Part shown: positions 11,025 to 22,612 of the stretch, piece after piece | Layout: each line of letters begins with the position of its first letter | Numbering within the stretch: the first letter of the stretch is position 1 | Source of the DNA: Amblyomma americanum | Lineage: Eukaryota > Arthropoda > Arachnida > Ixodida > Ixodidae | NCBI RefSeq assembly: GCF_052857255.1 | Contig: NC_135498.1 | Coordinates: 158,333,124 to 158,397,123 of the forward strand | Direction: 5' to 3' | DNA length: 64,000 bases | Notes under the pieces: generated by a model | What the model was told of the DNA's origin: nothing | Seen by the model: the letters and a program-made list of their open reading frames with translations, nothing else | Database searches by the model: none | Program-made: the position numbers and the translations under genes

Positions 11025-12390
11025 TGTCTACAACATCCGTCCATGCCACTCACGAGCCAAGAAAGGCTTTTGCTTTAATATACTACTTAACAACGCAAAG
11101 CTTAAAAACAAAATTGAAAAGTGGACAGCCAAATGGGATCGCCTTGAAGCCGTGAACCGAAAGGCTATGAGGACCATTGCGTGCCTTCCACGCATCACGC
11201 CGGTCATAGCTTTAGAGGAGAATGCGCAGCTCAATATCATTGATGAGCTGGTGCAACAGAGCCGTGATGCGCGCAGCCTTAAGGACAGTCTATCGAAATA
11301 CACGCATGCACTGAGGACTTATGCAACGTCACACTCCATTCCTCAGCCGCCAATGCCAGTTCTTCCCCCATGGAAGTTTGTACAGCTAAGCGACAACCAG
11401 CCAACAGATAATCGCCGGCCAACATCTGCTAATTCGGCATCGTTGCTTCGCCACAAAATTTGAGGAACTAGATGCTAGCTTGCCTGAAGGACACAATGTG
11501 GTCTACGAAGACGCAAGCATACACGCCTGCGAAATAACAACAGTGATCTACTGCCCGTGCAGACCTGCCCTGAATCAAACCTGTAGGTTACGGAACCTCC
11601 TTCGTCCTTTTGTGCTCAGCTCGTTGCAGTTCAAGAAGCACTCTACCCTGTGGCCGTCACAGCTATGCTCCCTGCGGCCCGCGTTGTCATCCGCACTGAC
11701 GCCCTTCAAGTTGTCCGGTTGCTACGACGTGTTAGCCGCTGTCCAACGATACGTAAGGACATCCACCGGCTCGCGGCAAGCATCCCGCAGCCAGTACGTA
11801 TTTAGTAAGTCCCACGGGATTTGCTGACCTATCAAAGCCAGGCAGATTTAGCGACCCGCCTCGCGACTCCAGGCTCATCATTGCCTCGGCTACTTCATTT
11901 GGACAACTTCGCCCTCCTTTCATCAAGAGAGGAACTCCTCCGGCGCCGCACACGTGCTGTCATCCTCCGTCTGTGGTAACCCTCCCCCGCAGTCTTACCC
12001 GTGCAGAGGAGGTTGCGCTTAGGAGGATCCGGGTCGGGGTTGCCCTCACACCTGCCGTCACTCGGAAGCGGCCTCAGTACCGATATTTGTTTCCTCGGCC
12101 TGGGTGTCCGATATGTAAACGCGAGGACATTGAAGCCGACATTCATCACTTGCTCTGGGATTGCCCAGCTCTCAAGCTTACAAGGATCCGGCACCTGATG
12201 GCAGCGGGTCTTTCACCACGCAACCCTGCTTCATATATTGCCTGGACGCAGGGACCGTACCATCGTTCTCTACTGGACTTCATCAAATCAGCTAGCCTTT
12301 TTACATTAAGTTAATCGCTACTACATCCCTCATCAGACCTTCGCCCATCATTGATGCCCTGAGGCAATAAATCTCGCTTTAAAAAAAAGC
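11025..12390 (+). pseudogene. I-clade LINE, 5'-truncated (RT end, RNase H, zinc tail)
   Basis: The first frame runs through KLKNKIEKWTAKWDRLEAVN and AMRTIACLPRITPVIALEEN (11152-11463), the region after the RT fingers and palm. A stop and shift follow. Then DASIHACEITTVIYC, AQLVAVQEALYPVAV and VIRTDALQVVRLLRRVS (11505-11740) mark an RNase H domain. The frame 11973-12314 has LTRAEEVALRRIRVGVALTP and the Cys/His cluster CPICKREDIEADIHHLLWDC, the C-terminal zinc-binding motif of this clade. The 3' end GAGGCAATAAATCTCGCTTT followed by A8 lies at 12361-12389. The 5' half is missing, as expected of incomplete reverse transcription. Confidence 0.85.
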
Positions 12391-12439
12391 GGATAGAAAA
12401 ACGAACAACATCTTTGACAAAAGATGCTTGCGAAAGTAG

Positions 12440-12900
12440 GGCAGTCTCATGCATCTATGTCATGTAACAAAAAATTCGCGATTTACCATTGCTGAGCACG
12501 AAATATTGTGCAATAGCAAGGCTTTTTGCAGGTATACATACACCACCGCCACTTACCTGAAAGTGCGATTGAGGCGTCCACTGACCCAGAGAGCCACTCA
12601 TGCGCGTCGTCCACTTTTTCATTGTGAATGCCAATTTACCCAATGTGCGCCGGCAGCCTATGCTGCTGTGTCGGCTCTCTGCCACAGCGTTGTCAACGCG
12701 CATGCAGCGCACATTTCTCTGTCACTACCGCCACATAGCTGTAAGCGCAAATATTGGTTTGACAGTACCATTAGCTGATGAAGAAGACGATGATGAATGC
12801 ACAGCGCGAGAGTGTGCTGCAGTTTAACACGAGGCGTGAGCCTAGTGATCTCGCGTAGCCGCCAGCGAGGCTGAACTGTTCGCCCCCGCGCGGGTTCTAA
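12440..12900. repeat. Repeat A, copy 2 (uninterrupted)
   Basis: This is the unsplit counterpart of 4530-5475. It keeps the blocks ACTTACCTGAAAGTGCGATT, GCATGCAGCGCACATTTCTC and GCACAGCGCGAGAGTGTGCT, and runs straight into GAGCCTAGTGATCTCGCGTA, the part that lies on the far side of the LINE in copy 1. It has no recognised protein; the open frames in both directions are shadows. Confidence 0.65.
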
Positions 12901-13029
12901 TCTCGGTCGCCGATATTATTTGATATATTTTATTTATTTATTTATTTCACTTTGCACAACCTACAAACATCTCAAACGCACAAACATCGCAAGATCTTGC
13001 TCGAGGTTTACCCATCCGAAGAGTGCTAG

Positions 13030-13310
13030 CTATTGCAAAAAATTAACAATACCCGAAAAGTACATGATGAAACCCAACAGTCAGCAAAACCAAAGAGCAT
13101 AGGGTATTTTTTATTTGTAGTGTTAATTAATTCGAAAATAGTGTAATTATTTTATTGCTTGAATATAACTGATAAGAAAGTAGAAGAAAAAGAAACGACA
13201 TGCCGCTGGTGGGATTTGAACACTCGAACTTTAATTTCACGTCTTTTGCTCCACCAACTGAGCTACGGCTTTTTTGGGGGTATTTATGTGTAGTGTAGCC
13301 GAACTTTGAC
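13030..13310 (-). repeat. tRNA-derived SINE (second type)
   Basis: The minus strand begins with a tRNA-like head: CCGTAGCTCAGTTGGTGGAG (A-box region) and AGTGTTCAAATCCCACCAGC (B box GTTCAAATCC) at 13273-13205. It continues through the body to a tail that includes ATTTTCGAATTAATTAACAC and CCTATGCTCTTTGGTTTTGC near 13145-13085. I recall this tail as common in tick sequences. A genuine tRNA gene is unlikely because the acceptor stem does not pair and the body is attached. Confidence 0.65.
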
Positions 13311-16300
13311 AGTGTACACTAGCGCCGCCCTCGTCCGTAGCAGTGGACGTAGTACGTCCTGAATTACCGCGAGTGTGACGTGGAACGCCATCTAACGGTG
13401 AGAGTGGAAGCTGTGCGAGAACCCTCTTATGCTACCTAAGGCGTCCAGACAGCCAGATTCGAGGCCCTCGTTAATCGGTAAAGCAAACAGGGAAGGGAAA
13501 AGAGGTGCTTGTTATGGTATACACGGCGGAAGCCAATAGTATTGTGGTATTAATCAATTGGAGAATAACGGAGTGATTTTATCGCTTAAAAATAATTGTT
13601 AGACCCCAAAGCTTAAATTCGACCTGCAAATGAGCTAAGAGAACGGCAAAATGTACAGATACAAAAATTACATTTTCATATGTGACTGCAGGTTAGTTAA
13701 GCCAATTTAAACATACATAAACACCACACAATTTGAACATACTTAAGTGTCCAGCCTTCAGTCAGCGGCGGAATATGCATCCTTGGCGTAGCCTCGAGTA
13801 CAAGCGGAGTACCTTTCTTCGACGCCCTTTTTTTCCCACTGTTTCCTGTGTTAAGGTCTAAATATAGGTTAGTTGATATCACACCAGCCCATGCGCTGAG
13901 TGGTTTAACCTTGTGTGTTCGTCTCTTTTGTTTTTTTTCCTTGCAAAAGATCATCTTTAACACGCTATGTCGGGCACAATATATCAATAGGAATTAACTG
14001 AAGACTTTACTACTGACGCGTTGAGTCCGCTGCGGTAGCAGACCTAAGGGTAGCGAGGAGATGAGTCGGGCTTTCGGTTATCAGGCGGTTATCGCCCAAA
14101 GACTGGTCGAGGATGAGAGAAAACTTAACAGGAATTAATGCACATGAACACAAAAAGGAAATAAGAATTTGTGTAAACTTATCCACAATTAGCAAGGCTT
14201 GAAGAGAGACCAGGTGGGCGTGTCCACCGAGATGTGAGACAATAACTGCGCCATTTCCTTTCTTCAAAAACCAATTTTCCATTTCGTTTACAAGAATCCG
14301 ACGAGCAGAGATCGAGCCAGAAATAGGGCGAGCGCAGGCCTTTCTTGCGTCTTTAACGGAAACTGGCTACCAGCGTGCCGAGATCGCAACAGATTTTACC
14401 GTCAAGGCGAGACAAGACAGCATACGAAAGTAAACACCATTTTTGCGTTTTAGTACCGGAGCACTAAATGGCGCGTGAAACGAATAATCTGTTGAAGTAT
14501 CATGTACAGAGAGGGTTATATCCTAGATTACAGAGCGGGCAGTCACGGGCTCAAAAGCTCCAGAACGCTCGAACAAGTGAACGCGTGCAATTAACGAAAG
14601 GCAATTAACAATTGTTACATGGGGCACCCAGCACAGGTGCATAGAAAATGTACCCAAGAAAACCCAGCAAACAGTGCCAGGCTATCAAACATCAATCGGC
14701 AAGAACAGGCTCCTAGCTCCCGAGCTTGAACGGGTCGCAGCCGGAGAGGTTTAAGTTTAGAAGCCCTTCATCACATGACACTATCCGGCGGCGCCCAAGC
14801 GGCAGCTCGATATCTGGCGATACCCCTTACAGTGGAGATAAGGATGGGCTGGAGAGGCTCTGAAAAGAGCGCAGTAGCATTCTGCGAACCTCCGTTGCCT
14901 GTCCCAGCAGAGGTAGGGTGCGTCGTCTCTGTTCATTGTTTCAGACGGCCAGCCTGACAAAAATCGCGACTCGGGGTACACGAAAGAAAACAAGAGTTCC
15001 AGAGTCTCGATTAAAAAACACTACGCGAGTGCGGCAGCCGAGCGCGCGATCTCTTCGAGCGATCGTCAGTTCTTTGGCTACACTGTGCTATAGTGCGCTT
15101 GACAGGACCCAAAGGGGACACGGGGATTAATGACCGTTACCAGCAAGATTACGCACTGCAGAGTCCGGCACTTGGTTCGCTCCAGCGAGAGCAGTGCCCG
15201 CGCAGTTACTCCCTAAAACATCATTAAAAAATAAAATTCGTTCTGGGACAGCTAGCCCCTTCACAAATCACACCGATAGCGTGCAGCACACTTCGGTTCA
15301 TTAAAAAAAGTCTCAGCATCTGCCCTGCGTGCGCTTGTACGGTCCGAGCAATGTGCACCCATGGAGACAGCGTCAATCACAACGTAGCGAACGTTGAAAG
15401 CTTAGCGTGGAAGAATGTACGGCCACTGATCGATCTATTTAGGCGTGTTTTTGATGCTGAAGTGTTCCTTTAACAAACATCCCCTGCTGCGATCATCGTG
15501 TAAGTCGTGAGTACGTTACGCTGTTATGAGATAGCATGGCAGCCCGTAAAACCATTTTCCTTGCACAGTTGTGTGGCTGACACACTCGCTCGGTATTTGG
15601 TGTGTTTTGTCTCTAGTGGCAGCCATAGTATGTGCGGTTACAATAAGGAGAATGATTACGTATGACACATGATACGTGACAGTTAATCGCCATGTCATAT
15701 AATGACTTACTTGAGTAAAACTTAGAAATCATTGCGGCTCCCCGCATTGGAAGAATGCGAAAGCGTTGACGCTTTCTCGACACTGGTCGCCTTTCAAATT
15801 TGGCATCATATTTGTTTTCTCATTCACTTGACTGATTGCTTATCGATGACCTCTGATTATACCCTCGTTTCATCCCGGCAACCATTTCGAGTTTTCAAAA
15901 TGAATTAATTTATTAATCCATTAATTATCACTCATCAACACATTTCAATTGATTTAGAACTTTATTTCTAGTCATTTGCCCATTTTTCCACTATTTTGCC
16001 GCCCACTGCTGCTTTCCCGTACACTCACCATATCGACGTGCGCTCTATATCGACGTTTTTTGGCATTTTTGGCTGCAATTAATTAACTTATGGTCCGATT
16101 GTCACCAAATATTTGCTCACTACTTTCATTTCACCCTCTTTTGATTACAATCACTCTTTTACCTCTATTTCTTCCTAGTTCCTCACAATCGCTGCGGACA
16201 TCGCTGCAGACAGCCGCGAACACAACCCCTCCGACATAGCCTAGTAATGCTTTCTAATTGATAATTTGCTGGTTATTGGTTTGTATGGAAGCAATAGTGA

Positions 16301-16440
16301 CTTGTATAGCGATGAGTGTGTGGGTAATTGGTTTCGTGAGGCATATTGATATGTGGCAGCTAGAAGCAGCAGTAGAAAGAGCAGAGGTAACCTGCTACGC
16401 AAGGAACCGACGGCTTGGAGAAGACTCTCAGCACACAAGC
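13311..16440. other. No recognised gene
   Basis: About 3.1 kb with only short, motif-free frames (the largest is 96 codons at 13697-13987, minus). Part of 15750-16200 is AT-rich with ATTAATTAA-like blocks and may be an old repeat, but I cannot place it. Confidence 0.4.
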
Positions 16441-16540
16441 GCGCACCTTAGCGTCATCTTCGTTACCAACCACTTCGTCGTCCTCCCAGCGTCCGTAGCA
16501 TGACCTCCCCCTCGCGGCATAAGCACCGTCCCGGTGCGCA

Positions 16541-18431
16541 CTACACAGGCCAGCTAGACGGCGAGTTGTAAGGTTTGAGGCGGGACACATGGACGATGTC
16601 GGTGCGGGGTGCAGCGGCCGGAGATGGCGGATGTAGCGGGGTGATCTCGTACGTCACCGCGGTCACCGGACGTACGACCCGATAAGGGCCTGTATATCGG
16701 GGAAGCAGTTTTTCACAAAGGCCCACACGGCGGGAAGGAATCCAGAGTAACACAAGGGAGCCAGGAGAGTAGGTGACTTCACGACGGCGACAGTCATGAC
16801 GTCGTTTCTGATTGACTTGGGAGGCTGACAGCCGCTGGCGGGCGACAAGACGGGCAGCGTCGGCGCGAGCGACGGCGCCCTGAGCGTAAGGACTCGTGGA
16901 GGCGGTGGCGGGCAGTACACTGTCGAAGGGCAGCAAAGGATCGCGGCCAAAGAGAAGGTAAAAAGGGGAGAAACCGGCTGTATCATGACGCGTAGAATTG
17001 TAGGCGAATGTAACAAATGGGAGGCTAACATCCCAGTCGCGGTGATGGTCGGAGACGTACATGGAAATCATGTAGGTGAGGGTACGGTTCAGACGTTCAG
17101 TGAGGCCGTTCGTCTGCGGATGGTAGGCCGTGGCGAATTGATGACGGATGGAGCAGGAGCGGAGGAGTTCGGCGACCACTTTGGAAAGAAAGCAGCGACC
17201 GCGATCGGTGAGCAGGTGACGGGGAGCACCGTGGTGCAGTATGACATCGTGCAGGAGAAAGTCAGCGACATCAGTTGCGCAGCTGGTTGGGATCGCTCGA
17301 GTAATAGCGTAGCGCGTGGAGTAGTCCGCCGCGACCGCGATCCATTTGTTTCCCATAGCAGACACCGGAAAAGGGCCGAGCAGGTCGAGGCCGACACGGG
17401 AAAACGGGTCTACGGGGATGGGAATCGGCTGAAGGTGCCCGGGAGGGAGAACCGAGGGCGTCTTCCGCCGTTGGCACAGTTCGCAAGCGGCCACATAACG
17501 GCGGACAGAACGGTATAGACCGGGCCAAAAGAAGCGGCGGCGCACGCTGTCGTAGGTGCGGGAGACACCAAGATGACCGGCCGTGGGAACGTCATGAAGC
17601 TGTTCAAGGACGCTGCTGCGCAGGTGTTGAGGGACCACGAGCAAGAGGTCAGCGCCGTCAGGCCGCATATTGCGCCGGTAGAGGACGTTCTCATGGAGCA
17701 CAAACGGGGCGAGGGACGCATCACAGCGGTTGGCAGTGAGGCGGTCGATGAGGGAACGTAGCGACGAATCCAAGCGCTGTTCTTGCGCAATGTTGCGGAA
17801 GGCCGAGATGGATAAGACGGAGGCGTCAGCCTCGCATTCGTTGGAGGAAGGCGGATCGACAGGGTAGCGGGACAAGCAATCCGCGTCCTGGTGCAAGCAG
17901 CCGGACTTGTGGCCGACACAACATGTGTACTCTTGAAGGCGAAGAGCCCAGCGCCCCAGCCGGCCAGTAGGGTCTTTGAGCGAAGAAAGCCAGCATAAGG
18001 CGTGGTGATCCATGATAACAGAGAAAGGGTGCCCAAACAAGTAAGGGCGGAATTTTGCAATAGCCCAAACCAGAGCGAGGCATTCCTGCTCGGTGATAGA
18101 ATAGTTGCGCTCTGACACAGAAAGGAGACGGCTGGCGTACGCAATAACGCGAAGCTGGTTGCGTTGCCGCTGAGCAAGTAGGGCACCAATGCCATGGCCG
18201 CTCGCATCGGTCCGAAGTTCCGTAGGGGCTGAAGGATCAAAGTGCGCCAACACAGGTGGAGCAGTGAGGGCACTGATAAGGGCTCTGAAGGCGTCAGCTT
18301 GGGGGGGGGGGGGGGTCCCAAGAGAACGGGATGTCCTTCTTGAGGAGCGTGGTAAGAGGTCGGGCTATTTTCGCAAAGTTCTGGATGAACCAGCGGAAAT
18401 AGGAATAGGAACATAGGCCGAGAAAGCCAAG
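16541..18431 (-). pseudogene. Gypsy pol remnant: RT thumb, RNase H, integrase
   Basis: The long open part (18253-16541, 570 codons) starts with RNase H: ELRTDASGHGIGALLAQR, NYSITEQECLALVWAIAKF and SVIMDHHALCWL supply the catalytic acids. Integrase follows with the HHCC region (AGHLGVSRTYDSVRRRFFW, then ACELCQRRK), DLLGPFPV, AVAADYSTRY, LLTDRGRCFLS and YHPQTNGLTERLNRT, so the D, D and E residues are present. It ends with the GPYRVVRP..HVSRLKPY domain and no chromodomain. Upstream of 18253 the thumb reads FLGLCSYFRWFIQNFAKIAR. A run of 15 C (18315-18301 on the minus strand) then throws the frame by one base. Integrase itself looks intact although the element is dead. Confidence 0.9.
18301..18315 (+). 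repeat. Poly(G) run of 15 inside Gypsy pol
   Basis: Fifteen G on the plus strand encode a Pro run on the coding (minus) strand. A run one base shorter, or another length equal to 2 modulo 3, would keep the RT-thumb and RNase H frames joined. As read, the run itself breaks the frame. Slippage in the genome or a sequencing or assembly miscount would look the same. Confidence 0.85.
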
Positions 18432-19341
18432 TGCCTGTTGCACTTATACCCGTACCACATCCATGAGGGACGCTGCTTGCGGCTGTGAAAAGGGTGACAG
18501 GGATCGGAGTAGCTTCTCGCGGACGATTTCGCGGATCACTTCCCGCAAGTTGTCGCTGGTGGTGGCCGCCGTGTCTGGACGGATTGCGCATACAGAGGAA
18601 GGGCGATGGTACTGCCGAGCCCGGACGTCGAGGGTCTTCGCGATGGTGTAGGCTTCTTGCATGAATTCGTCGGCTGTTTTTGGCGGTTGGCGGACGAGGC
18701 TGCCAAAGAGTTGTTCTTTCACGCCACACATTAAACACTGAAATTCCTTTTCCTCGGTCATCTCGGGGTCGGCGCAGCTAGAGAGGCTTCATCACTTCAA
18801 CGTAACCGCGGACGGGCTCATCGGAAGCTGGATTCTGGACTCGAGGAGTCGTTCGGCTCTTTCTTTCCTGACAACACTGGTGAACACCTTCAAAAGCTCC
18901 TTCTTGAATAGTTTCCATGTCGCTAGGGACGGCTCGTGGTTTTCGGACCACGTACGTGCTGAGCCCTACAGTGAGAAAAAATTGGTGTCCGATTTTTGCG
19001 GCATCATCCTATTTGCTCAATGGTGCCCCGGGCTTAGATCGGTTCAATCATTCTTCGGTGTCTTCGCCTAGGAATCCACTGAAATTTGGCGGCACACATG
19101 GCTGTTGCAGTATGATCAGTGTCGACACCTTTGGCGAGGTTATGGTGCTCGTAGCAGAGTCTTTTTGTTGTCGGGTTCGGTCCGGCAGGGTCCCGAACTC
19201 AGGCTTCTCTCCCTGAAGACGTCTCCTCGCTCGGTTAACAGCTGGCTCGCCCTCCAGTGCGAAGCGCAGAGGGCTGGTGTCACGACTTGAAGGGGGCATG
19301 CGGAACATGGAAGGGGACCCAGCACCTCCACCAGATGTCAC
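18432..19341 (-). pseudogene. Gypsy gag remnant, family 1 copy A
   Basis: The frame 19341-19048 ends in STLIILQQPCVPPNFSGFLG, the start of the capsid-like domain. After shifts, 18761-18444 reads MTEEKEFQCLMCGVKEQLFG, TADEFMQEAYTIAKTLDVRA and DNLREVIREIVREKLLRSLS. These align with DEKGGFLIRGVREFYSGL, IAELTSEASKTEKTFDIRA and the REVLRRLLPSSSQPQ stretch of copy B. Just before the junction MDVVRV-stop-VQQAL corresponds to MDVVREEVRKAL in copy B, so one Glu codon has become TAA. Gag then passes directly into the RT thumb. Confidence 0.8.
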
Positions 19342-19735
19342 GAAGTGATGACTGCAGTCCGGAGAGCAGAAAGGCTGCGAAAATGGTTTCTGAACAAAAC
19401 TCTTTTTTTAGGCTGACTTGAGACCACAATGGACTGAATCATTCGGTGGCGGAGCAGCAACAAACGTGCTCGGGGGTCGTCGAACAGAATGCACACCGCT
19501 GTCGGCCGTGCTGAATTTTAAGCCGATCGCGAAATTCTTAGAAAACGCGTGCACAGTTACTAGAACATTCTGGAACAACGTAGAATCAGCTCCGCAGGGA
19601 TGCGATCAAACGAGATATATCTGTTCGCGTTTTTTATCGCAAAGACAGCGTTAAGTGGCGTGGCGGCAGCTTTGAAGAATGAACAAAGAAACACAGCAGA
19701 GATTCGCGGCTATATATACACAACTGAAAGTTCCC
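19318..19735 (-). repeat. Gypsy family 1 LTR portion and PBS (copy A)
   Basis: On the minus strand, TATATATAGCCGCGAATCTC starts a stretch that matches copy B through TTTGTTCATTCTTCAAA, TGATCGCATCC, GATTCTACGTT, AAATTCAGC.CGGCCGA and GCATTCTGTTCGA. It ends in CGTGACA at 19336, two bases before the PBS. The poly(A) signal position, AATAAAGAG in copy B, reads AAAAAAGAG here. The U3 start is not visible. Confidence 0.78.
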
Positions 19736-19839
19736 CCCAACACCGTGAGCATGTGGGCAGCCGGCCACAGAGCAGGGTTCAAACAAGCAAGAAGAAAGAC
19801 AAACACACAATAGTTAAATGCTGGGAATGGGTACTGTAA

Positions 19840-20349
19840 GTTCTCTCACTAAAATTGTTATTGGAAGAAGCAGTGCTGACAGACAAGTGCTTCTGCCACT
19901 ATATGCTGCCGCTGCCTGCATGAAATGCAATATTTGCATTGTAGCAAGGAAGCAGTAATAGGTCTTTTCTGGTAAAGTAAACATGCCACGCTGCACGTCA
20001 TATTGAGTATATGTGATTTTCTTTACCGCATAATTTTGAATTCCGCCGCAAGAAGAGAATATACGCATACTGAAAACCTATTTCACGTTTTAACGGCCCA
20101 GTAAGTTTTATACCTTCCTAAAGACAGGAAACACGTCGATGAAACACCAGTCCTGCTCAAGGCCACGAAGACGCCCACCTCATTACACTGCCCCTTAGCG
20201 AAGCGAGCATGTGGCGAAGAACAAGTAACAGCATTTAGCGGAGTGATTCGAATTGATTCATGAGGCAATGCCCTTAAGTCAAATCAGCCGATGGCGCTAA
20301 TGTTTGCACACCATATAAAACGCAGTAACGGTCGTCGCCAAAACAATTT
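19840..20349. other. No recognised gene
   Basis: Only short frames without motifs; no repeat match seen. Confidence 0.45.
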
Positions 20350-20361
20350 AATTGTAAAAAG

Positions 20362-20597
20362 CCGCCGCGGTGGCTGAGCGGTTATGGCGCTCGGCTGCTG
20401 GCCCGAAAGACGCGGGTTCGATCCCGGCCGCGGCGGTCGAATTTCGATGGAGGCGAAATTCTAGAGGCCGCTGTACTGTGCGATGTCAGTGCACGTTAAA
20501 GAACCCCAGGTGGTCGTAATTCCCGGAGACCTTCACTACGGCGTCTCTCATAGCCTGAGTCGCTTTGGCACGTTAAACCCCATGAACCAAACCAATA
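20362..20597 (+). repeat. Ruka-like tRNA-derived SINE with target-site duplication
   Basis: The head GCCGCCGCGGTGGCTGAGCG contains an A box (TGGCTGAGCGGT, 20372-20383), and GGTTCGATCC (20415-20424) is the B box, so RNA polymerase III could start transcription here. The body runs through GTGCGATGTCAGTGCACGTT and CACTACGGCGTCTCTCATAG to TTAAACCCCATGAACC. The 12-base direct repeat TAATTGTAAAAA flanks it at 20350-20361 and 20598-20609, a clean target-site duplication. The family matches my memory of the tick SINE Ruka. This is the most complete copy in the window. Confidence 0.88.
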
Positions 20598-20609
20598 TAA
20601 TTGTAAAAA

Positions 20610-21129
20610 ACAACAAATGATCCTGTACAAAATTACGAGGGCCAAAAATACAGACCTGATGATTTTACGTCCAGGCGCAGTCGGGGAGGCCGCAAAAGCC
20701 ATACTTCAAGGCACTCGCCGGCACGGCCCAAATACAGACGGGGAAACGCAAGTACAAACGCAGGCAAATAATTATGGCTGAGGTAAGCGCAAGTCCTGCG
20801 TCGCTGCGTGAACTAAGGTGGAATTTTCTGCCCGGGGAATAAAGCCTGTCTGGCAGAGCTGAAACCCAGCCGCGGGAAGTGCTGTGCACAGCACTACGTG
20901 AGACAAGTGAAAGAATCAAGCATGCTTCGCGGACTTTCACCTGCGTTATGCTGGCCTGTAGGCAATTTCGCGCATCGCCGCTCTCACATTTACATAAATT
21001 AGTGCGGGCAGACAAAAAGAAATAAAAATAATATTTCCCCACTCGCATCTCACGTTTACAGCCGGAACCTAAAGTCCTGCAAGCAGCGAACGCTGCATGC
21101 GACGTTTCACATGAGTGTCCATTCGTCGA
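20610..21129. other. No recognised gene
   Basis: A 127-codon minus-strand frame (21048-20665) shows no motif I know and has no clear start context; I do not support it as a gene. Confidence 0.4.
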
Positions 21130-21325
21130 GAACCCGCCTGTGTATAGTTAGGCGCTTGTAATGTCCCGCTGCTTAGTTCGAGGCCGACGGGTTGAATCCC
21201 AGCCGCAAATGAAGTGTGCGCGGCGCACGTTAAAGAACCCATGGCAGAATTAAATTATTCCAGAGCCTTCAAGAACGGCGCCTCTTATAGATCATATGCA
21301 GCTGTGGGACATCAAAGAAACATTC
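21130..21325 (+). repeat. Ruka-related SINE, diverged and internally shortened
   Basis: GACGGGTTGAATCCCAGCCG carries a B-box-like GGTTGAATCC. It jumps directly to GGCGCACGTTAAAGAACCC, then AATTAAATTATTCCAGAGCC and GGCGCCTCTTATAGATCATA, in the same order as the body of the SINE at 20362-20597. The segment between head and body, about 55 bases, is missing. Confidence 0.7.
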
Positions 21326-22612
21326 CGCACCATTTAACAATCAAGATGGAGGGGTTTCGGACTACAGCGTTAACTGTCAAAGCTAGATTCTTCCCTGGTG
21401 CTGCGTTGCCACCCTCAGGTCTTCGTATCTGTAATTGCTGGTATGCAGCAATTACAATTCCGTATCTCAATCATGCTGATTGAGATACGGGCAGATAGAG
21501 AGAGGATGCAGAAGGCGGTGATATTTTCTACAAGATAGCGATTTGCCACTCTGAACTGGGGTCAAGGAAAGACGGTTCATAAAGGGGAAAACAAAAGAAA
21601 GCAGAGTTTAAAACGAGGGGTGTCAAATAACGAAGTCAGATAGCGGCTTTTCGAACGGTCGAGACGTTGTTAAGACATGGAGCAGTGCCTGGCAAACCTC
21701 CAGAGCCGACGACCGCCGCTTTCACCGTCCGAAAACCTTCGCCTCCGTCAGCGCAATACGATAAAGAGTGCAGCACAAAGCATAGCGATTGTCTCACGAT
21801 ATCAGCAAATTGCATGTAAAATGCAGAATCCCATCAAGTTTATAAAATCTGATAACAGCTCCATTTTGCACAAGCAGATAAGGCCATCCGATTATGCCAG
21901 CTGTAAGCCATCAGGCAGCCAAGTTGTCGTTTCATTTAATTACGCCAACCGCGTCGCTCAGGTCATCGGTTTTGAGCCGCAATGATGTAGTTCTTCCTAT
22001 GTAGTTCTTCCGATGAGGCCAGCGCCGGCAAGCACGTCAACTGCAGCTCACCCACACCTTCCGACGGCCCTCAGCGCCTTCCTGACTAGGCCCGTATTTA
22101 TTTATCCTGCACGCTTCTCGCTTCCAACGTAGGCATACACCACGAGGCGGCGCCTCATTCGCAGCTGATCCTGTCCAGGGAAGAAGGGAGTACACGCTTG
22201 TTCGCCGCCTGTTTACTTTGCCTCTCCCATCCTTTTACTTTCGTTCGCTGAGGGGCAGCCCGTTCCGCAAGATGGATGTGCATCGCTGGAGCTTAGGACG
22301 TGCGAAGAAATGCCACCAGGAGAAGCGTGGCTGCTTTTTGCCGAACCTTGTGTCCGTCGTGTTCCGATCGAGCTCTCGCTGCTCGCCCTTCTACACGCAA
22401 GCATACAGTAATCGGCTTTCCATCCTCCAAGCCCCCATCCACTGCGGCCTTACTTCTCTCGGGGGAAGATTAAAAGGCAACACTTGCAAGGGTACAATGC
22501 ATGGGGCATTATTCGCCCATCGTATTTCTGCAGGGTCTTCTGGCGAAAAATGGCGACCATATGATTTCCCATCCAAAATTCCTCGCCAGAATTGAGCCGT
22601 CGCTCCACCTAA
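21326..22612. other. No recognised gene
   Basis: Frames of 102 codons (21677-21985, plus) and 125 codons (22218-22595, plus) have no recognised domain. TGATTGAGATACG is nearly inverted around 21473, giving a small dyad (CGTATCTCAATCA at 21462-21474 followed by TGATTGAGATACG at 21477-21489). Confidence 0.4.

Larger units (their letters stand above)
16441..19735 (-). mobile_element. Ty3/Gypsy element, family 1, copy A (internal deletion)
   Basis: Read on the minus strand, the order is: 5' LTR portion (19735-19336), primer-binding site beginning TGGTGGAGGTGC two bases after the LTR (19333-19318), gag (19341-18432), a truncated RT thumb, RNase H and integrase (18431-16541), polypurine tract GCGAGGGGGAGG (16517-16506) and the start of a 3' LTR. 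The zinc knuckle, protease and nearly all of RT are missing. The same LTR, PBS and gag are seen on the plus strand at 25.9-27.5 kb (copy B), which fixes the family. Frameshifts and the deletion make it defective. Confidence 0.85.

Noticed and set aside
13200..13285. tRNA gene
   Set aside because: The A and B boxes are tRNA-like, but the acceptor stem does not pair and a SINE body follows.
16985..17518. 177-codon plus-strand frame
   Set aside because: It is the antisense of the Gypsy integrase frame, whose catalytic motifs are clear on the minus strand.
17410..18738. 442-codon minus-strand frame
   Set aside because: It is a shifted frame over RNase H and integrase; only the 16541-18253 frame carries family motifs.
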